A stretch of 64,000 nt of DNA. It comes from Comamonadaceae bacterium OTU4NAUVB1 (GTDB lineage Bacteria > Pseudomonadota > Gammaproteobacteria > Burkholderiales > Burkholderiaceae_C). Positions 35,461 through 49,281 of this stretch are shown here, in pieces. The translations under genes and the position numbers were made by a program. Every line of letters starts with the position of its first letter. Position 1 is the stretch's first letter. The notes below the pieces were generated by a model. That model searched no databases and was not told the origin of the DNA. It was given only the letters and a program-made list of their open reading frames with translations. The stretch lies in contig CP099605.1 in NCBI GenBank assembly GCA_024372625.1, positions 3,129,001 to 3,193,000 on the forward strand, given 5' to 3'.

Positions 35461-37455
35461 TCAGGGCGCCGTGGCGGGCGTGGCCGGACCGGTCGCCGCC
35501 GCCGACACCGGGGCCGGCCCGGCGACCTCGCCGGCCGCGCGCGGCTTGCCGATGGGCGCGGTCGCCTTGCCGACCCGGATGGCCGCCATGTCGGCCTCGC
35601 TCGGGTATTGGCCGAGCAGCCAGTAGTCCATGACGCGGCGTGCGATGGGCGCGGCGGCGCCGGCGCCCCAGCCGGCGTTCTCGACGATCACGGCCAGCGC
35701 GATCTTGGGCGCGTTGGCCGGCGCGAAGCCCATGAACAGGGCGTGGTCGCGCTGGTGCTCCTCGAGCGCGCGGGCGTTGTAGCGCGTGTTCTGCGCCTGC
35801 GTCACGGCCTGCGCGGTGCCGGTCTTGCCGGCGGCGACGTAGCCCGCGCCGGCGAACACGCCGCGCGCGGTGCCGGCGGACACCACGCTCATCAGGCCCT
35901 CGCGCACCACCGCCACGTTGGCGGGCGAGTAGCCCAGGCTCTCGGCCGGCGGCTGCACCACCGACTTGACCTGGCCGCTGACCGTGTCGCGGATCGACAG
36001 CGCGACGTGCGGGCGGTGGCGCATGCCGACGTCGGCCACGATCGCGGTCGCCTGCGCGAGCTGCAGCATCGTGAAAGTGTTGTAGCCCTGGCCGATGCCC
36101 AGCGAGATGGTCTCGCCCGCATACCACTTCTTCTGCTCGGGCCGGCGGTAGGCGTTGCGCTTCCATTCGGTGCTCGGCAGCACGCCGCGCACCTCGCCGC
36201 CGAGGTCGATGCCGGTGATCTGGCCGAAGCCCAGCGGCTTCATGAAGTCGTGGATGCGGTCGACGCCCATCTCGTTGGCCAGCGAGTAGTAGTAGATGTT
36301 GCTCGACAGCTGGATCGAGCGGCGCATGTCGACGCCGCCGATGTTGCCCTCGGGGCTGCCGAAGCGGTGGCCGCCGAAGTTGAAGAAGCCGGGGTCGTTG
36401 ACCACCACGTTGGGCCCGCGCGTGCGCGTCTCCAGCGCGCCGAGCGCCATGAACGGCTTGTAGGTCGAGCCCGGCGGGTAGGTGCCGCGCAGGGCCCGGT
36501 TCAACAGCGGCTTGTCCGGCGACTCGTTGAGCTCCTTCCAGCTCTCCGAGTCGATGCCCTCGACGAACAGGTTGGGGTCGAAGGTCGGCTTGCTGACGAA
36601 GGCCAGCACCTCGCCCGTGCGCGGATCGAGCGCCACCAAGGCGCCGCGCCGGTTGCCGAACATGTCCTCGATCAGCTTCTGCAGCTTGATGTCGATCGAC
36701 AGCATCACCGTGTCCCCGGGCGTGGCCGGATGGCTGGCGAGGCGGCGCACCGCGCGCCCGCCGGCGGAGGTCTCCATCTGCTCGACGCCGGTCTGGCCGT
36801 GCAGCGTGCGCTCGTAGCTCTGCTCGACACCGAGCTTGCCGATGTGGTCGGTGCCCTTGTAGTTGGCGATCTCCTCGTCCTCCCACTCCTCCATCGCCGC
36901 CTTCTCGCGCTGGCTGATGCGTCCGATGTAGCCCAGCACGTGGCTGGCCGTCTCGCCCAGGGGATAGTTGCGGAACAGCCGCGCCTTGATCTCGATGCCC
37001 GGGAAGCGGTAGCGCTGGGCCGCGAAGCGGGCGACCTCCTCGTCGCTCAGGCGCGTGCGGATGGGCACCGAGTCGAAGCTGCGCGAGTCCTCGCGCAGGC
37101 GTTTGAAGCGGCGCCGGTCGCGCGGCGTGACGTCGACCACGCCCGCCAGCGCGTCGATCGCCGCCTCCACGTCGCCGGCCTTCGACGGCGTGATCTCCAG
37201 CGTGTAGGCCGAGTAGTTGGTGGCCAGCACGACGCCGTTGCGGTCGAGGATCAGCCCGCGGTTGGGCACCACCGGCACGATGGCGGTGCGGTTGCTCTCG
37301 GCCTGCTCGGCCAGGTCGGCGTGGCGCACCACCTGCAGGTAGACCAGGCGCGAGCACAGCAGGCCGAAGGCGCCCAGCACCACCAGACCGATCACGACCA
37401 CGCGCCGCTTGAAGCGGGTCAGGTCGGCGGCGACGTTGCGCAGTTCGGTCGACAT
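35461..37455 (-). CDS. mrdA: penicillin-binding protein 2 (peptidoglycan transpeptidase, elongasome)
   Basis: PBP2 cross-links peptidoglycan in the side wall during elongation, working with MreBCD and RodA. The 664-residue protein has a cytoplasmic N-terminus and one transmembrane helix (about 19-40). The dimerisation domain (NRGLILDRNGVVLATNYSAY) follows, then a transpeptidase domain with S330-T-Y-K333 (GSTYKPFMALG), SxN in SSNIYYYSLANEMG and KTG in AAGKTGTAQAVT. The C-terminal 40 residues are alanine/proline-rich. It lies 24 bases after mreD and is the last gene of the shape operon visible here. Confidence 0.97.
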   Translation of the reverse strand: MSTELRNVAADLTRFKRRVVVIGLVVLGAFGLLCSRLVYLQVVRHADLAEQAESNRTAIVPVVPNRGLILDRNGVVLATNYSAYTLEITPSKAGDVEAAIDALAGVVDVTPRDRRRFKRLREDSRSFDSVPIRTRLSDEEVARFAAQRYRFPGIEIKARLFRNYPLGETASHVLGYIGRISQREKAAMEEWEDEEIANYKGTDHIGKLGVEQSYERTLHGQTGVEQMETSAGGRAVRRLASHPATPGDTVMLSIDIKLQKLIEDMFGNRRGALVALDPRTGEVLAFVSKPTFDPNLFVEGIDSESWKELNESPDKPLLNRALRGTYPPGSTYKPFMALGALETRTRGPNVVVNDPGFFNFGGHRFGSPEGNIGGVDMRRSIQLSSNIYYYSLANEMGVDRIHDFMKPLGFGQITGIDLGGEVRGVLPSTEWKRNAYRRPEQKKWYAGETISLGIGQGYNTFTMLQLAQATAIVADVGMRHRPHVALSIRDTVSGQVKSVVQPPAESLGYSPANVAVVREGLMSVVSAGTARGVFAGAGYVAAGKTGTAQAVTQAQNTRYNARALEEHQRDHALFMGFAPANAPKIALAVIVENAGWGAGAAAPIARRVMDYWLLGQYPSEADMAAIRVGKATAPIGKPRAAGEVAGPAPVSAAATGPATPATAP

Positions 37456-37479
37456 CCTCGGGGCTTCCTGGGCTCGGTC

Positions 37480-38001
37480 TCAGAGGGGACGGTTCGCGTC
37501 CGGGTCGGGCGTGCGGCGCTGGGGCGCCAGCAGCAGCGCGCTGGCCAGCGGCCACAGCGCGGCTTCCAGCAGCGGCGCCACCAGCATTGTCCAGCCGGGG
37601 AAGATGCCCCCACCGATCATGCGGATGGCCAGCTCGATGACGTGAGACAGCAGGAACAAGGGCAGCACCTGCGGCGCCTGCGACAGCACCGGATACCAGG
37701 TCAGGCGGCGGTGCATCATGATCGCCAGGAAGCTCAGCGTGGTGTAGGAGAGCGCATGCTGGCCCAGCATGGCCGACTGGTGCACGTCCATGCACAGGCC
37801 GAAGAAGAAGGCCGCGCCCATGCCCACGCGCGCGGGCTGGTGCACGCTCCAGAACACGATCACCAGGGCCAGCACGTCGGGCACCCACGCGGCGCGCCCG
37901 AGCGGCAGCATGGCCAGCAGCAGCGCCACCACCAGGCTCGACCACATGAAGAAGGGGCTGACGGGCAGCAGGAGCTGCTGCTGGCCGGGACGCATGATCA
38001 T
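37480..38001 (-). CDS. mreD: rod shape-determining protein MreD
   Basis: This 173-residue integral membrane protein of the elongasome links MreC to the membrane complex. It has about five hydrophobic segments and the family features LVIVFWSVHQPARVGMGAAF and GLCMDVHQSAMLGQHALSYT. The ATG at 38001 overlaps the mreC stop (ATGA). A second in-frame ATG two codons later is possible. Its position between mreC and mrdA confirms the assignment. Confidence 0.95.
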   Translation of the reverse strand: MIMRPGQQQLLLPVSPFFMWSSLVVALLLAMLPLGRAAWVPDVLALVIVFWSVHQPARVGMGAAFFFGLCMDVHQSAMLGQHALSYTTLSFLAIMMHRRLTWYPVLSQAPQVLPLFLLSHVIELAIRMIGGGIFPGWTMLVAPLLEAALWPLASALLLAPQRRTPDPDANRPL

Positions 38002-39311
38002 GGGGCGGTGCGCCTGTCGGCGGGGTTGGCGGGCCGCGCGGCGCCCGTGCGCGGTGCGGCGGGCGCGGCGGTGGCCGGCCGGGCGGCCGGCGACGCCGTC
38101 GCGGCCGGGCGCGGGGTCGCGGACGACGGGGCGACGGGCCGGGTGGGCGGCGCGGCCGGTCGGGCGACGGGCGGCGCGGCGGCGGCGGGCCGGACGCCCG
38201 ACGACGCCGTCGCGGCCGCCGTCGGACCGGCGGCGCGGGACGGCGCCGATGCGGGCGCCGGTGCGGGTGTCGATGTCGGCGCCGGGACCGCGCCGCGCAC
38301 GGCCGCCCGGCCGGTGGCCGGCGGCGTGGCCGGGACGCCCGTGGCGGTTCCCGATGCCGCGGCGGATGCCTTGGCGGTGGCGGCGGCGGCCGCAGGAGCG
38401 CCGGCACCGGCGGCGGACGCCCCCGCCGACGATGGCGTCGCCGGGGCCGGGCCCTGGCCGCCCACCGGCGTCAGCACCAGCACGTAGCGCGCCGCGTTCA
38501 CGTCGCCCAGCGGCTGGCAGTAGATGCGGGCGAAACCGGAATCGGCGCGGCGCTCGATGCGCTCGATGCGCGCCACTGGCAGACCGGGCGGGTAGACGCC
38601 GTCGACCCCGCTGGTGGCGAGCATGTCGCCCTCCTGCACGTCGGAGTTCGCGGCCATGAAGCGCAGTTCCAGCCCGCCGCCGTGCGCGCTGGCGTCGCCG
38701 AAGGCCACGCTGCGCGCGCCGGTGCGCATGTTCTGCACCGGGATCGCCTGATCGCGATCGACCAGCAGGGTGACTTCGCTGGTGAGCGGCTGTACCAGCG
38801 TGACCTGGCCGACCACGCCGTTCGGATCGATCACCGGCGAGCCCGCGACCACCCCCTGCGCGACGCCCTGGTCGATGATGACCTTGCGGGTGTACGGGTC
38901 GGCCGAGTCGTAGAGCACCTCGGCCGCGCGGCCGGGGGTGGAGGTGGTCTGGCGCAGTTCCAGCAGGGCGCGCAGGCGCGCGTTCTCGCTGGCCAGGACG
39001 TCGGCCTGGCCGGCGCGCTCGGACTGCAGGGCCAGCGCGCGGCGGGCCTCGGCCTCCTTGCGCTGCGCGAGCTGCAGCTCCTCCAGGTAGCGCCCGCCCT
39101 CGGCCACCGCCTGCACCGGCTTGAGCGCGAGCCACTGCACCGGATAGAGCACCGTGCCGATCGCCAGGCGGATCGGCCGCACGACCCCGAAACGCGCGTC
39201 CGCCACCATCAGGAACAGCGCCAGCGCGCTGAAGAAGATCAGCCTGCTCAGCGCCGAGGGCCCCTGGCTGAACAGCGGCGGCGTGGAACGATCGAGCGTG
39301 CCCAGCGGCAT
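37998..39311 (-). CDS. mreC: rod shape-determining protein MreC with long low-complexity C-terminal tail
   Basis: MreC is a bitopic periplasmic protein that regulates PBP2 in the elongasome. Residues about 20-45 form the membrane helix, and 75-115 form a coiled coil (EELQLAQRKEAEARRALALQ). The beta-barrel domain runs to about 280 (VIDPNGVVGQVTLVQPLTSE, GDMLATSGVDGVYPPGLPVA). The remaining 150 or so residues are an alanine/proline/threonine-rich tail with no predicted fold. At 437 residues it is far longer than E. coli MreC (about 370), and the extra length is all tail. Its stop overlaps mreD by four bases. Confidence 0.95.
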   Translation of the reverse strand: MPLGTLDRSTPPLFSQGPSALSRLIFFSALALFLMVADARFGVVRPIRLAIGTVLYPVQWLALKPVQAVAEGGRYLEELQLAQRKEAEARRALALQSERAGQADVLASENARLRALLELRQTTSTPGRAAEVLYDSADPYTRKVIIDQGVAQGVVAGSPVIDPNGVVGQVTLVQPLTSEVTLLVDRDQAIPVQNMRTGARSVAFGDASAHGGGLELRFMAANSDVQEGDMLATSGVDGVYPPGLPVARIERIERRADSGFARIYCQPLGDVNAARYVLVLTPVGGQGPAPATPSSAGASAAGAGAPAAAAATAKASAAASGTATGVPATPPATGRAAVRGAVPAPTSTPAPAPASAPSRAAGPTAAATASSGVRPAAAAPPVARPAAPPTRPVAPSSATPRPAATASPAARPATAAPAAPRTGAARPANPADRRTAP

Positions 39312-39367
39312 GGACCCAACGACCCGTCAGGGATGGGGAAGGTGTGTCGCGGCCGCAGGGCGGGCGG

Positions 39368-44093
<4,726 letters not shown>

Positions 44094-44141
44094 GGCGCCG
44101 GGCCCGGCCGCGACGGCCGGCCGGCGGAGGTCAGCGCGCCG

Positions 44142-44825
44142 TCAGCGCGCCGGCGGCGACGCGGCCTCGGCCGCGGGCCAGAACAGCCGCAGCCGCTCGC
44201 GCTCCTCGTCGAAGCGCGCGTTGACGCGCCGCTTCTCCTCCTGCTGCCCCGCCAGCAGGTCGACCTGCGTCTTCATGCTGGCGGTGTTGTCCTCCAGCCG
44301 GCGACGCACCGCCATCGGGGCGCGGCTGACGTCGCGGCGATAGAACTCCAGCTCGTCGTCCAGCGGCTTGCGCTCGGCGGTGATCTCGGCCATGCGCTTG
44401 CGCGTCATCTCGATCACCGCGTCGACCTGCGCCACGGCCACGCCGCGCTCGCGCTCGTGCGAGGCGGGATTCGGATAGCGCGCGAGCAACGCGCGGTCGC
44501 GGCGGCGCTCCTCCATCAGCCGCGCGGCCTTCTGCGACGCCAGGCGGGCGCGCTCGTCGCGCTCGGACTGCTCGCGCGACGTGTAGGTGGGCTCCAGGGT
44601 GCGGCGCACCACGCCGCTCGGGCCGAGTTCGCGCTGCTCGCGGTCGGCGCAGTCGGCGATGGGCCGGTCGGCGGTGAGGGTGCGCCCGCGCGCGTCGGTG
44701 CAGGTGAAGATGCCGGCCTCGTTGGCCGTCTGCGGCCTGGCTTGCGACCACGCGCCGCAGGACCACGACGCGGCCAGCAGCGCGAGGGCGACGACGATGG
44801 ACGGTGGACTTCTTCGCAGGGGCAT
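44142..44825 (-). CDS. DUF4124 domain-containing exported protein
   Basis: This 227-residue protein has a signal peptide (residues about 1-28, LALLAASWSCGAWSQA). Then comes a short DUF4124-like segment (IFTCTDARGRTLTADRPIAD), the pattern seen in many betaproteobacterial periplasmic proteins. The rest is a long charged coiled coil (about 75-215, with ERRRDRALLARYPNPASHER). Its function is unknown. The ATG at 44825 is 26 bases after the pyrE stop, so it is probably in the pyrE transcript. Confidence 0.85.
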   Translation of the reverse strand: MPLRRSPPSIVVALALLAASWSCGAWSQARPQTANEAGIFTCTDARGRTLTADRPIADCADREQRELGPSGVVRRTLEPTYTSREQSERDERARLASQKAARLMEERRRDRALLARYPNPASHERERGVAVAQVDAVIEMTRKRMAEITAERKPLDDELEFYRRDVSRAPMAVRRRLEDNTASMKTQVDLLAGQQEEKRRVNARFDEERERLRLFWPAAEAASPPAR

Positions 44826-44850
44826 CCAGGCTCTTTCTCGGTGATGGACG

Positions 44851-45612
44851 TCAGGCGGCGGCGCCGTACCTCGCGCGGTAGGCCAGCACGCCTTCGCGGT
44901 GGACCGCCAGTTCGGCGTCCCCGCTCCGGCCGAGATATTGCAACAAATCGTCAAGATTGGCGATCGCCGTTACACCCAGACCCAGCGCATCCCGGACGTA
45001 TTGAACGGCGCTGTAGGGCACGTCGGCACCGTTCTCTGTCGCCTTCTCCTGCCGGTCGAGGGCGATCGCCACCGCGTGGGGCTGCGCGCCGGCGGCGCGG
45101 ATGGCCGCGATCGACTCGCGCACGGCCGTGCCGGCGGACATGACGTCGTCGACGATCAGCACCCGGCCGCGCAGGGGGGCGCCCACCAGCGTGCCGCCCT
45201 CGCCGTGGTCCTTGGCTTCCTTGCGGTTGTAGGCGAAGGGCACGTTGCGACCGCGCCGCGCGAGTTCCGCCGCGACGGTCGCGCCCAGCGGAATGCCCTT
45301 GTAGGCCGGGCCGAAGATCATGTCGAACGCGACGGCCTCGTCGATCAGGAGGTCTGCATAGAATTCCGCCAGCCGCAGCATGCGCGCGCCGTCGTCGAAC
45401 AGGCCGGCGTTGAAGAAGTAGGGGCTCGTGCGGCCGGCCTTGGTCTGGAAGCTGCCGAAGCGCAGCACCCCGGCGTCGATCGCGAAGCGCACGAAATCCT
45501 GGGCGCGCGCCTGGCGCCGGTCGCCGGCGGCCGACCCGCTCGCATCGCCGTCCCCGCCGCCGCGACCGCCCTGGTCGCCCCGGTCTCCCCTGCCCCCCGT
45601 CACTTCAGCCAT
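44851..45612 (-). CDS. pyrE: orotate phosphoribosyltransferase
   Basis: PyrE joins orotate and PRPP to form OMP in de novo pyrimidine synthesis. The 253-residue protein has the PRPP loop VLIVDDVMSAGTAVRES, SPYFFNAGLFDDGARM and YNRKEAKDHGEGGTLVG near the catalytic lysine. The first 35 or so residues are a glycine/aspartate-rich extension (GGRGDRGDQGGRGGGDGD) not found in E. coli PyrE. No start codon inside the extension has better support, so it is kept. The start is only 11 bases from the divergent exonuclease start. Confidence 0.96.
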   Translation of the reverse strand: MAEVTGGRGDRGDQGGRGGGDGDASGSAAGDRRQARAQDFVRFAIDAGVLRFGSFQTKAGRTSPYFFNAGLFDDGARMLRLAEFYADLLIDEAVAFDMIFGPAYKGIPLGATVAAELARRGRNVPFAYNRKEAKDHGEGGTLVGAPLRGRVLIVDDVMSAGTAVRESIAAIRAAGAQPHAVAIALDRQEKATENGADVPYSAVQYVRDALGLGVTAIANLDDLLQYLGRSGDAELAVHREGVLAYRARYGAAA

Positions 45613-45623
45613 TGGAATTCCTC

Positions 45624-46427
45624 GTGTTCAAACTGACCAGCCTCAACCTCAACGGTCTTCGCTCGGCCGCCACCAAGGGCGTCGCGGACTGGGTCGCCGA
45701 AGCGGCGCCGGATTGTATTTGCATGCAGGAGACGCGCGTCCAGGCCAGCGACATCGAGGGCCGCTTCGAGCGCATGGCCGGCCTGCAGGGGCATTTCCAC
45801 TTCGCCGAGAAGAAGGGCTACTCGGGCACCGCCATCTACACGAAGCACGCGCCCAGCGCCGTCGTCATCGGCTGGGGCGACGCCGAGTTCGACGCCGAGG
45901 GCCGCTACATCGAACTGCGCTTCGACACGCCCGCGCGCAAGCTGTCGATCATCAGCTGCTACTTCCCGAGCGGCTCGTCGGGCGAGGAGCGCCAGGCGGC
46001 CAAGTTCCGCTTCCTCAAGGGCTTCTTCCCGCACCTGCGGGCCCTGAAGCGCGAGCGCGAGTTCGTGCTGTGCGGCGACATCAACATCGCCCACCAGGAG
46101 ATCGACCTGATGAACTGGAAGGGCAACCGCAAGAACAGCGGCTTCCTGCCCGAGGAGCGCGCCTGGATGACGAACCTGCTCGACGCCGGCGCCGAGGGCG
46201 CGGGCCTGGTGGACGTCTACCGGCTGCTCAAGCCCGAGGCCACCGGGGACGCCTACACCTGGTGGAGCAACCGGGGGCAGGCGTACGCGAAGAACGTGGG
46301 GTGGCGGCTGGACTACCACCTGGCGACGCCGGCCATCGCCGAACTGGCGCGCAGCGAGCACATCTACAAGACGGTGAAGTTCTCGGACCACGCGCCGATC
46401 ACGGTGGATTACGACTTCGTGCTCTGA
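45624..46427 (+). CDS. xthA: exodeoxyribonuclease III (AP endonuclease family)
   Basis: This 267-residue Mg2+-dependent nuclease of the exonuclease III family cuts abasic sites and trims 3' ends in base-excision repair. Motifs are LTSLNLNGLRSAATKGV, CICMQETRVQ (metal glutamate), GYSGTAIYTK, LCGDINIAHQEIDLMNWKGN, WRLDYHLATP and the terminal FSDHAPITVDYDF histidine. I chose the GTG at 45624. A TTG at 45612 would add four residues. It is divergent from pyrE across 11 bases, so each promoter must lie within the other's 5' region. It borders the restriction island. Confidence 0.94.
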   Translation: MFKLTSLNLNGLRSAATKGVADWVAEAAPDCICMQETRVQASDIEGRFERMAGLQGHFHFAEKKGYSGTAIYTKHAPSAVVIGWGDAEFDAEGRYIELRFDTPARKLSIISCYFPSGSSGEERQAAKFRFLKGFFPHLRALKREREFVLCGDINIAHQEIDLMNWKGNRKNSGFLPEERAWMTNLLDAGAEGAGLVDVYRLLKPEATGDAYTWWSNRGQAYAKNVGWRLDYHLATPAIAELARSEHIYKTVKFSDHAPITVDYDFVL

Positions 46428-46482
46428 TCGATCGTCATCGCCGGCAATTCCATGACGCTTCATACCGCCTGGGTTGCACGCT

Positions 46483-48090
46483 TCAAGGCAGAAGATCCAG
46501 ACCCAGTTCCTTCAGGAACGCGTTGTGCTTTTCCTTGGCCGCCGCGATGTCCTTTTCGATCCGGACCAGTTCGGCGTGCGTCGCCGCCAGATCGATCTCC
46601 GCCTCGCCCACCGACGTGCTGATGTAGCGCGAGATGTTCAGGTTGAAATCGTTCTTCTCGATCTCCGTCATCTCCACGCGACGCGAATAGCGGGTCTCCT
46701 GCTCACGGAACTGATACGTCTTGATGATCTTGGCGATGTGCTCGTCGGTCAGCTGGTTCTGGCGCTTGCCTTTGACAAAATGTTCGGCGGCATTGATGAA
46801 AAGCACGTCGTCCGGCTTCTTGCACTTCTTCAACACCAGGATGCACACCGGAATGCCGGTCGAATAGAACAGGTTCGACGGCAGGCCGATCACCGTGTCG
46901 ATGTGGCCGTCCTTCAGCAGCTTGGTGCGGATGCGTTCTTCCGCGCCGCCCCGGAACAGCACGCCGTGCGGCAGGATGATCGCCATCACGCCCTCTTCCT
47001 TCAGGAAATGGAAGCCGTGCAGCAGGAAGGCGAAGTCCGCCGCCGACTTGGGCGCCAAACCGTGGTTCTTGAAACGCACGTCTTCCGCCAGCGCGTCGGT
47101 GGGCTCCCAGCGGTAGCTGAACGGCGGATTGGCCACGATGGCGTCGAACGACGGCTTCTTGGCCGGGTTCGACTCGCGCAGCATGTCCCAGTCGTTGGTC
47201 AGCGTGTCGCCGTGGTAGATCTCGAATTCGGTGTCCTTCACCCCGTGCAGCAGCATGTTCATGCGCGCCAGGTTGAAGGTGGTGATGTTCTTTTCCTGGC
47301 CGTGGATCTTGCCGATGCCGTGCGGCCCCATGCGCTTGCGCACGTTCAGCAGCAGCGAGCCCGACCCGCAGGCGAAGTCCATCACGCTTTCCAGGCGCTC
47401 CTTCCTGCCGGTGGCGGGTTCCTGGCTGTCGAGCGTGACGATGGTGGACAGGATGTCGGAGATCTGCTGCGGCGTGTAGAACTCGCCCGCCTTCTTTCCC
47501 GAGCCGGCGGCGAACTGGCCAATGAGGTATTCGTAGGCATCGCCCAATGCATCCACGCTGGTCGAGAACTCAGCCAGTCCTTCGGCGATCTTCTGGATGA
47601 CGGTGCAGAGCTTGGCATTGCGCTCGACGTACGTCCGTCCCAGCTTGGACGAGCCGAGGTCGATCTCGGAGAACAGACCGCCGAAGGTGCTCTGAAACGA
47701 TTCGGTTTCGATGTAGTTGAAGCCCTGTTGCAGCGTGCGCAGCAGTTCACCGTCCTGCGTGCGGGCCATCCGCGCGATGCTGCTCCACAAATGCTGGGGC
47801 TCGATCACGTAATGCACCTTGCGGCGCATCTGTTTCTCGAACTCCGGCACATCGTCCGGGTTGTTCTCGTACCAGCGTTGCAAGGGCGTCGACACCGATT
47901 GGTCGACCTGCGTGGGGTAGTCCGGACCCAGTTCTCTTTTGGCCGCGGCTTCGTAGTTGTCCGACAGATAGCGCAGGAACAGGAACGACAGCATGTAGTC
48001 GCGGAAATCGTCCGCGTCCATGGCGCCGCGCAATTGGTCGGCGATGGCCCAGAGGGTCTTGCCCAGTTGTTTTTGGTTGTGTTCGGTCAT
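46483..48090 (-). CDS. hsdM: type I restriction-modification system DNA methyltransferase subunit
   Basis: HsdM methylates adenine in the host's recognition sequence as part of an M2S complex. The 535-residue protein has an N-terminal helical domain (MTEHNQKQLGKTLWAIADQL). The SAM-binding motif I lies at about 238-246 (DFACGSGSLLLNV), and the catalytic motif IV is N321-P-P-F324 (VANPPFSYRW). The target is N6-adenine, judging by NPPF. It is the last gene of the island on the minus strand, and its start overlaps the DUF1016 gene's stop by four bases. G+C is somewhat lower than the flanking genes. Confidence 0.96.
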   Translation of the reverse strand: MTEHNQKQLGKTLWAIADQLRGAMDADDFRDYMLSFLFLRYLSDNYEAAAKRELGPDYPTQVDQSVSTPLQRWYENNPDDVPEFEKQMRRKVHYVIEPQHLWSSIARMARTQDGELLRTLQQGFNYIETESFQSTFGGLFSEIDLGSSKLGRTYVERNAKLCTVIQKIAEGLAEFSTSVDALGDAYEYLIGQFAAGSGKKAGEFYTPQQISDILSTIVTLDSQEPATGRKERLESVMDFACGSGSLLLNVRKRMGPHGIGKIHGQEKNITTFNLARMNMLLHGVKDTEFEIYHGDTLTNDWDMLRESNPAKKPSFDAIVANPPFSYRWEPTDALAEDVRFKNHGLAPKSAADFAFLLHGFHFLKEEGVMAIILPHGVLFRGGAEERIRTKLLKDGHIDTVIGLPSNLFYSTGIPVCILVLKKCKKPDDVLFINAAEHFVKGKRQNQLTDEHIAKIIKTYQFREQETRYSRRVEMTEIEKNDFNLNISRYISTSVGEAEIDLAATHAELVRIEKDIAAAKEKHNAFLKELGLDLLP

Positions 48091-49193
48091 GTCTTCTTGA
48101 TTTTCTCGTCGTCTTCATCACGAAGCCGCTTATGAGCTTCTATGGCTTCCCGGTCGCGCTGCAACTCCAGCCGCAACTCTTCTTCGCTGGGCAGGACCAG
48201 CCGGTACTTGCTGGCGAAAAGCTGTTCGCTGCCGTTCAGCACCGAATAGCGCACCACCGACTGGTCCTTGCTGCCGCACAGCAGGATGCCCACGGTCGGG
48301 TTGTCGCCCTCGCCCCGGCGCAGGTCGTCGTACATGCGCACGTACATGTCCATCTGCCCCACGTCCTGGTGCGTGAGAGGCCCGGTCTTCAGGTCGATCA
48401 GCACGAAGCACTTGAGCAGGTAGTTGTAGAACACCAGGTCGATGTAGAAATCCTGCGTTTCGGTGCTGATGCGCTGCTGACGCGCCACGAAGGCGAAGCC
48501 TTTTCCCAGCTCCATCAGGAACTGCTGCAGCTTGTCCATCAGCGCGGTTTCCAGCGTGGCCTCCAGCAGGCGGCCCGCACCGGGCAAGCCCAGGAACTCC
48601 AGCATCACCGGGTCGCGCACGAACGCGCGGGGCGACGGCGCCAGCGCATCCAGCTGGGCCTGCGCCTCGGCGGAAACCGCTGCCTTGTCCTGGCTCAGCA
48701 GCAGGCGGTCGTAGTACAGGCTGCCGATCTGGCGCTCCAGCGCCCGCGTGCTCCAGTTATGCGCTGCTGCCTCTTGCACGTACCACTGGCGCGCCTGGGC
48801 ACTGTCCACCCGCAGCAGCAGGCGGTAGTGCGTCCAGCTCAATTCGTGGCGCAGTGCGTCACAAATTGGAAACGCTTGGTAGAACAGCCGCATGTATCGA
48901 AGGTTGGAAGCATCGAAACCCCGGCCGAATTCTGTTGTCAGCGCTTGGCCCAACTCCGACAGCAAACGCTGCCCATACGCCGCGCGCTGCGCCCCACCCT
49001 GCTCGAACTCCACGATATGCCGGCCGATGTGCCAGTAGGTCTGCACTTGGACGGCATCCACCGCCCGCATTACCTGCTGACGCGAATCATCGATGAGCTG
49101 GCGCAAGCTGCCTAGCAACGGCGCCAAGCCTTCTGACATAGCGCGACCGCCGCTGATGCCCTTGCTCAATGGCTTCTTGCTTTGTTCAGTCAT
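48087..49193 (-). CDS. PDDEXK nuclease domain protein (DUF1016/YhcG-like)
   Basis: This 368-residue protein has an N-terminal DUF1016 helical region (QQVMRAVDAVQVQTYWHIGR, ALTTEFGRGFDASNLRYMRL, WTHYRLLLRVDS). A C-terminal PD-(D/E)xK-type domain follows, with FYIDLVFYNYLLKCFVLIDL and K-T-G. Such proteins are predicted nucleases found near type I restriction modules, with a role not firmly established. It lies inside the hsd operon between hsdS and hsdM, overlapping hsdM by four bases. The ATG at 49193 is preferred; an upstream GTG at 49247 would add 18 residues. Confidence 0.88.
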   Translation of the reverse strand: MTEQSKKPLSKGISGGRAMSEGLAPLLGSLRQLIDDSRQQVMRAVDAVQVQTYWHIGRHIVEFEQGGAQRAAYGQRLLSELGQALTTEFGRGFDASNLRYMRLFYQAFPICDALRHELSWTHYRLLLRVDSAQARQWYVQEAAAHNWSTRALERQIGSLYYDRLLLSQDKAAVSAEAQAQLDALAPSPRAFVRDPVMLEFLGLPGAGRLLEATLETALMDKLQQFLMELGKGFAFVARQQRISTETQDFYIDLVFYNYLLKCFVLIDLKTGPLTHQDVGQMDMYVRMYDDLRRGEGDNPTVGILLCGSKDQSVVRYSVLNGSEQLFASKYRLVLPSEEELRLELQRDREAIEAHKRLRDEDDEKIKKT

Positions 49194-49281
49194 AGGCTCT
49201 TGCTCACTGTTTTGCCGAGCCGGGTGAATGAAGGTAATTCTCTGCACAGCGTGAAGAGAATTGAAAACGACCCAATGGCGC

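Noticed and set aside
35608..38487. Plus-strand open frame opposite mrdA-mreD-mreC (959 codons)
   Set aside because: It covers three convincing overlapping genes of the shape operon and is a product of the very high GC content.
46428..46482. Possible attachment site or insertion-sequence remnant at the left edge of the restriction island
   Set aside because: No tRNA, integrase, transposase or matching direct repeat is found at either edge (46428-46482 and 53618-53830).
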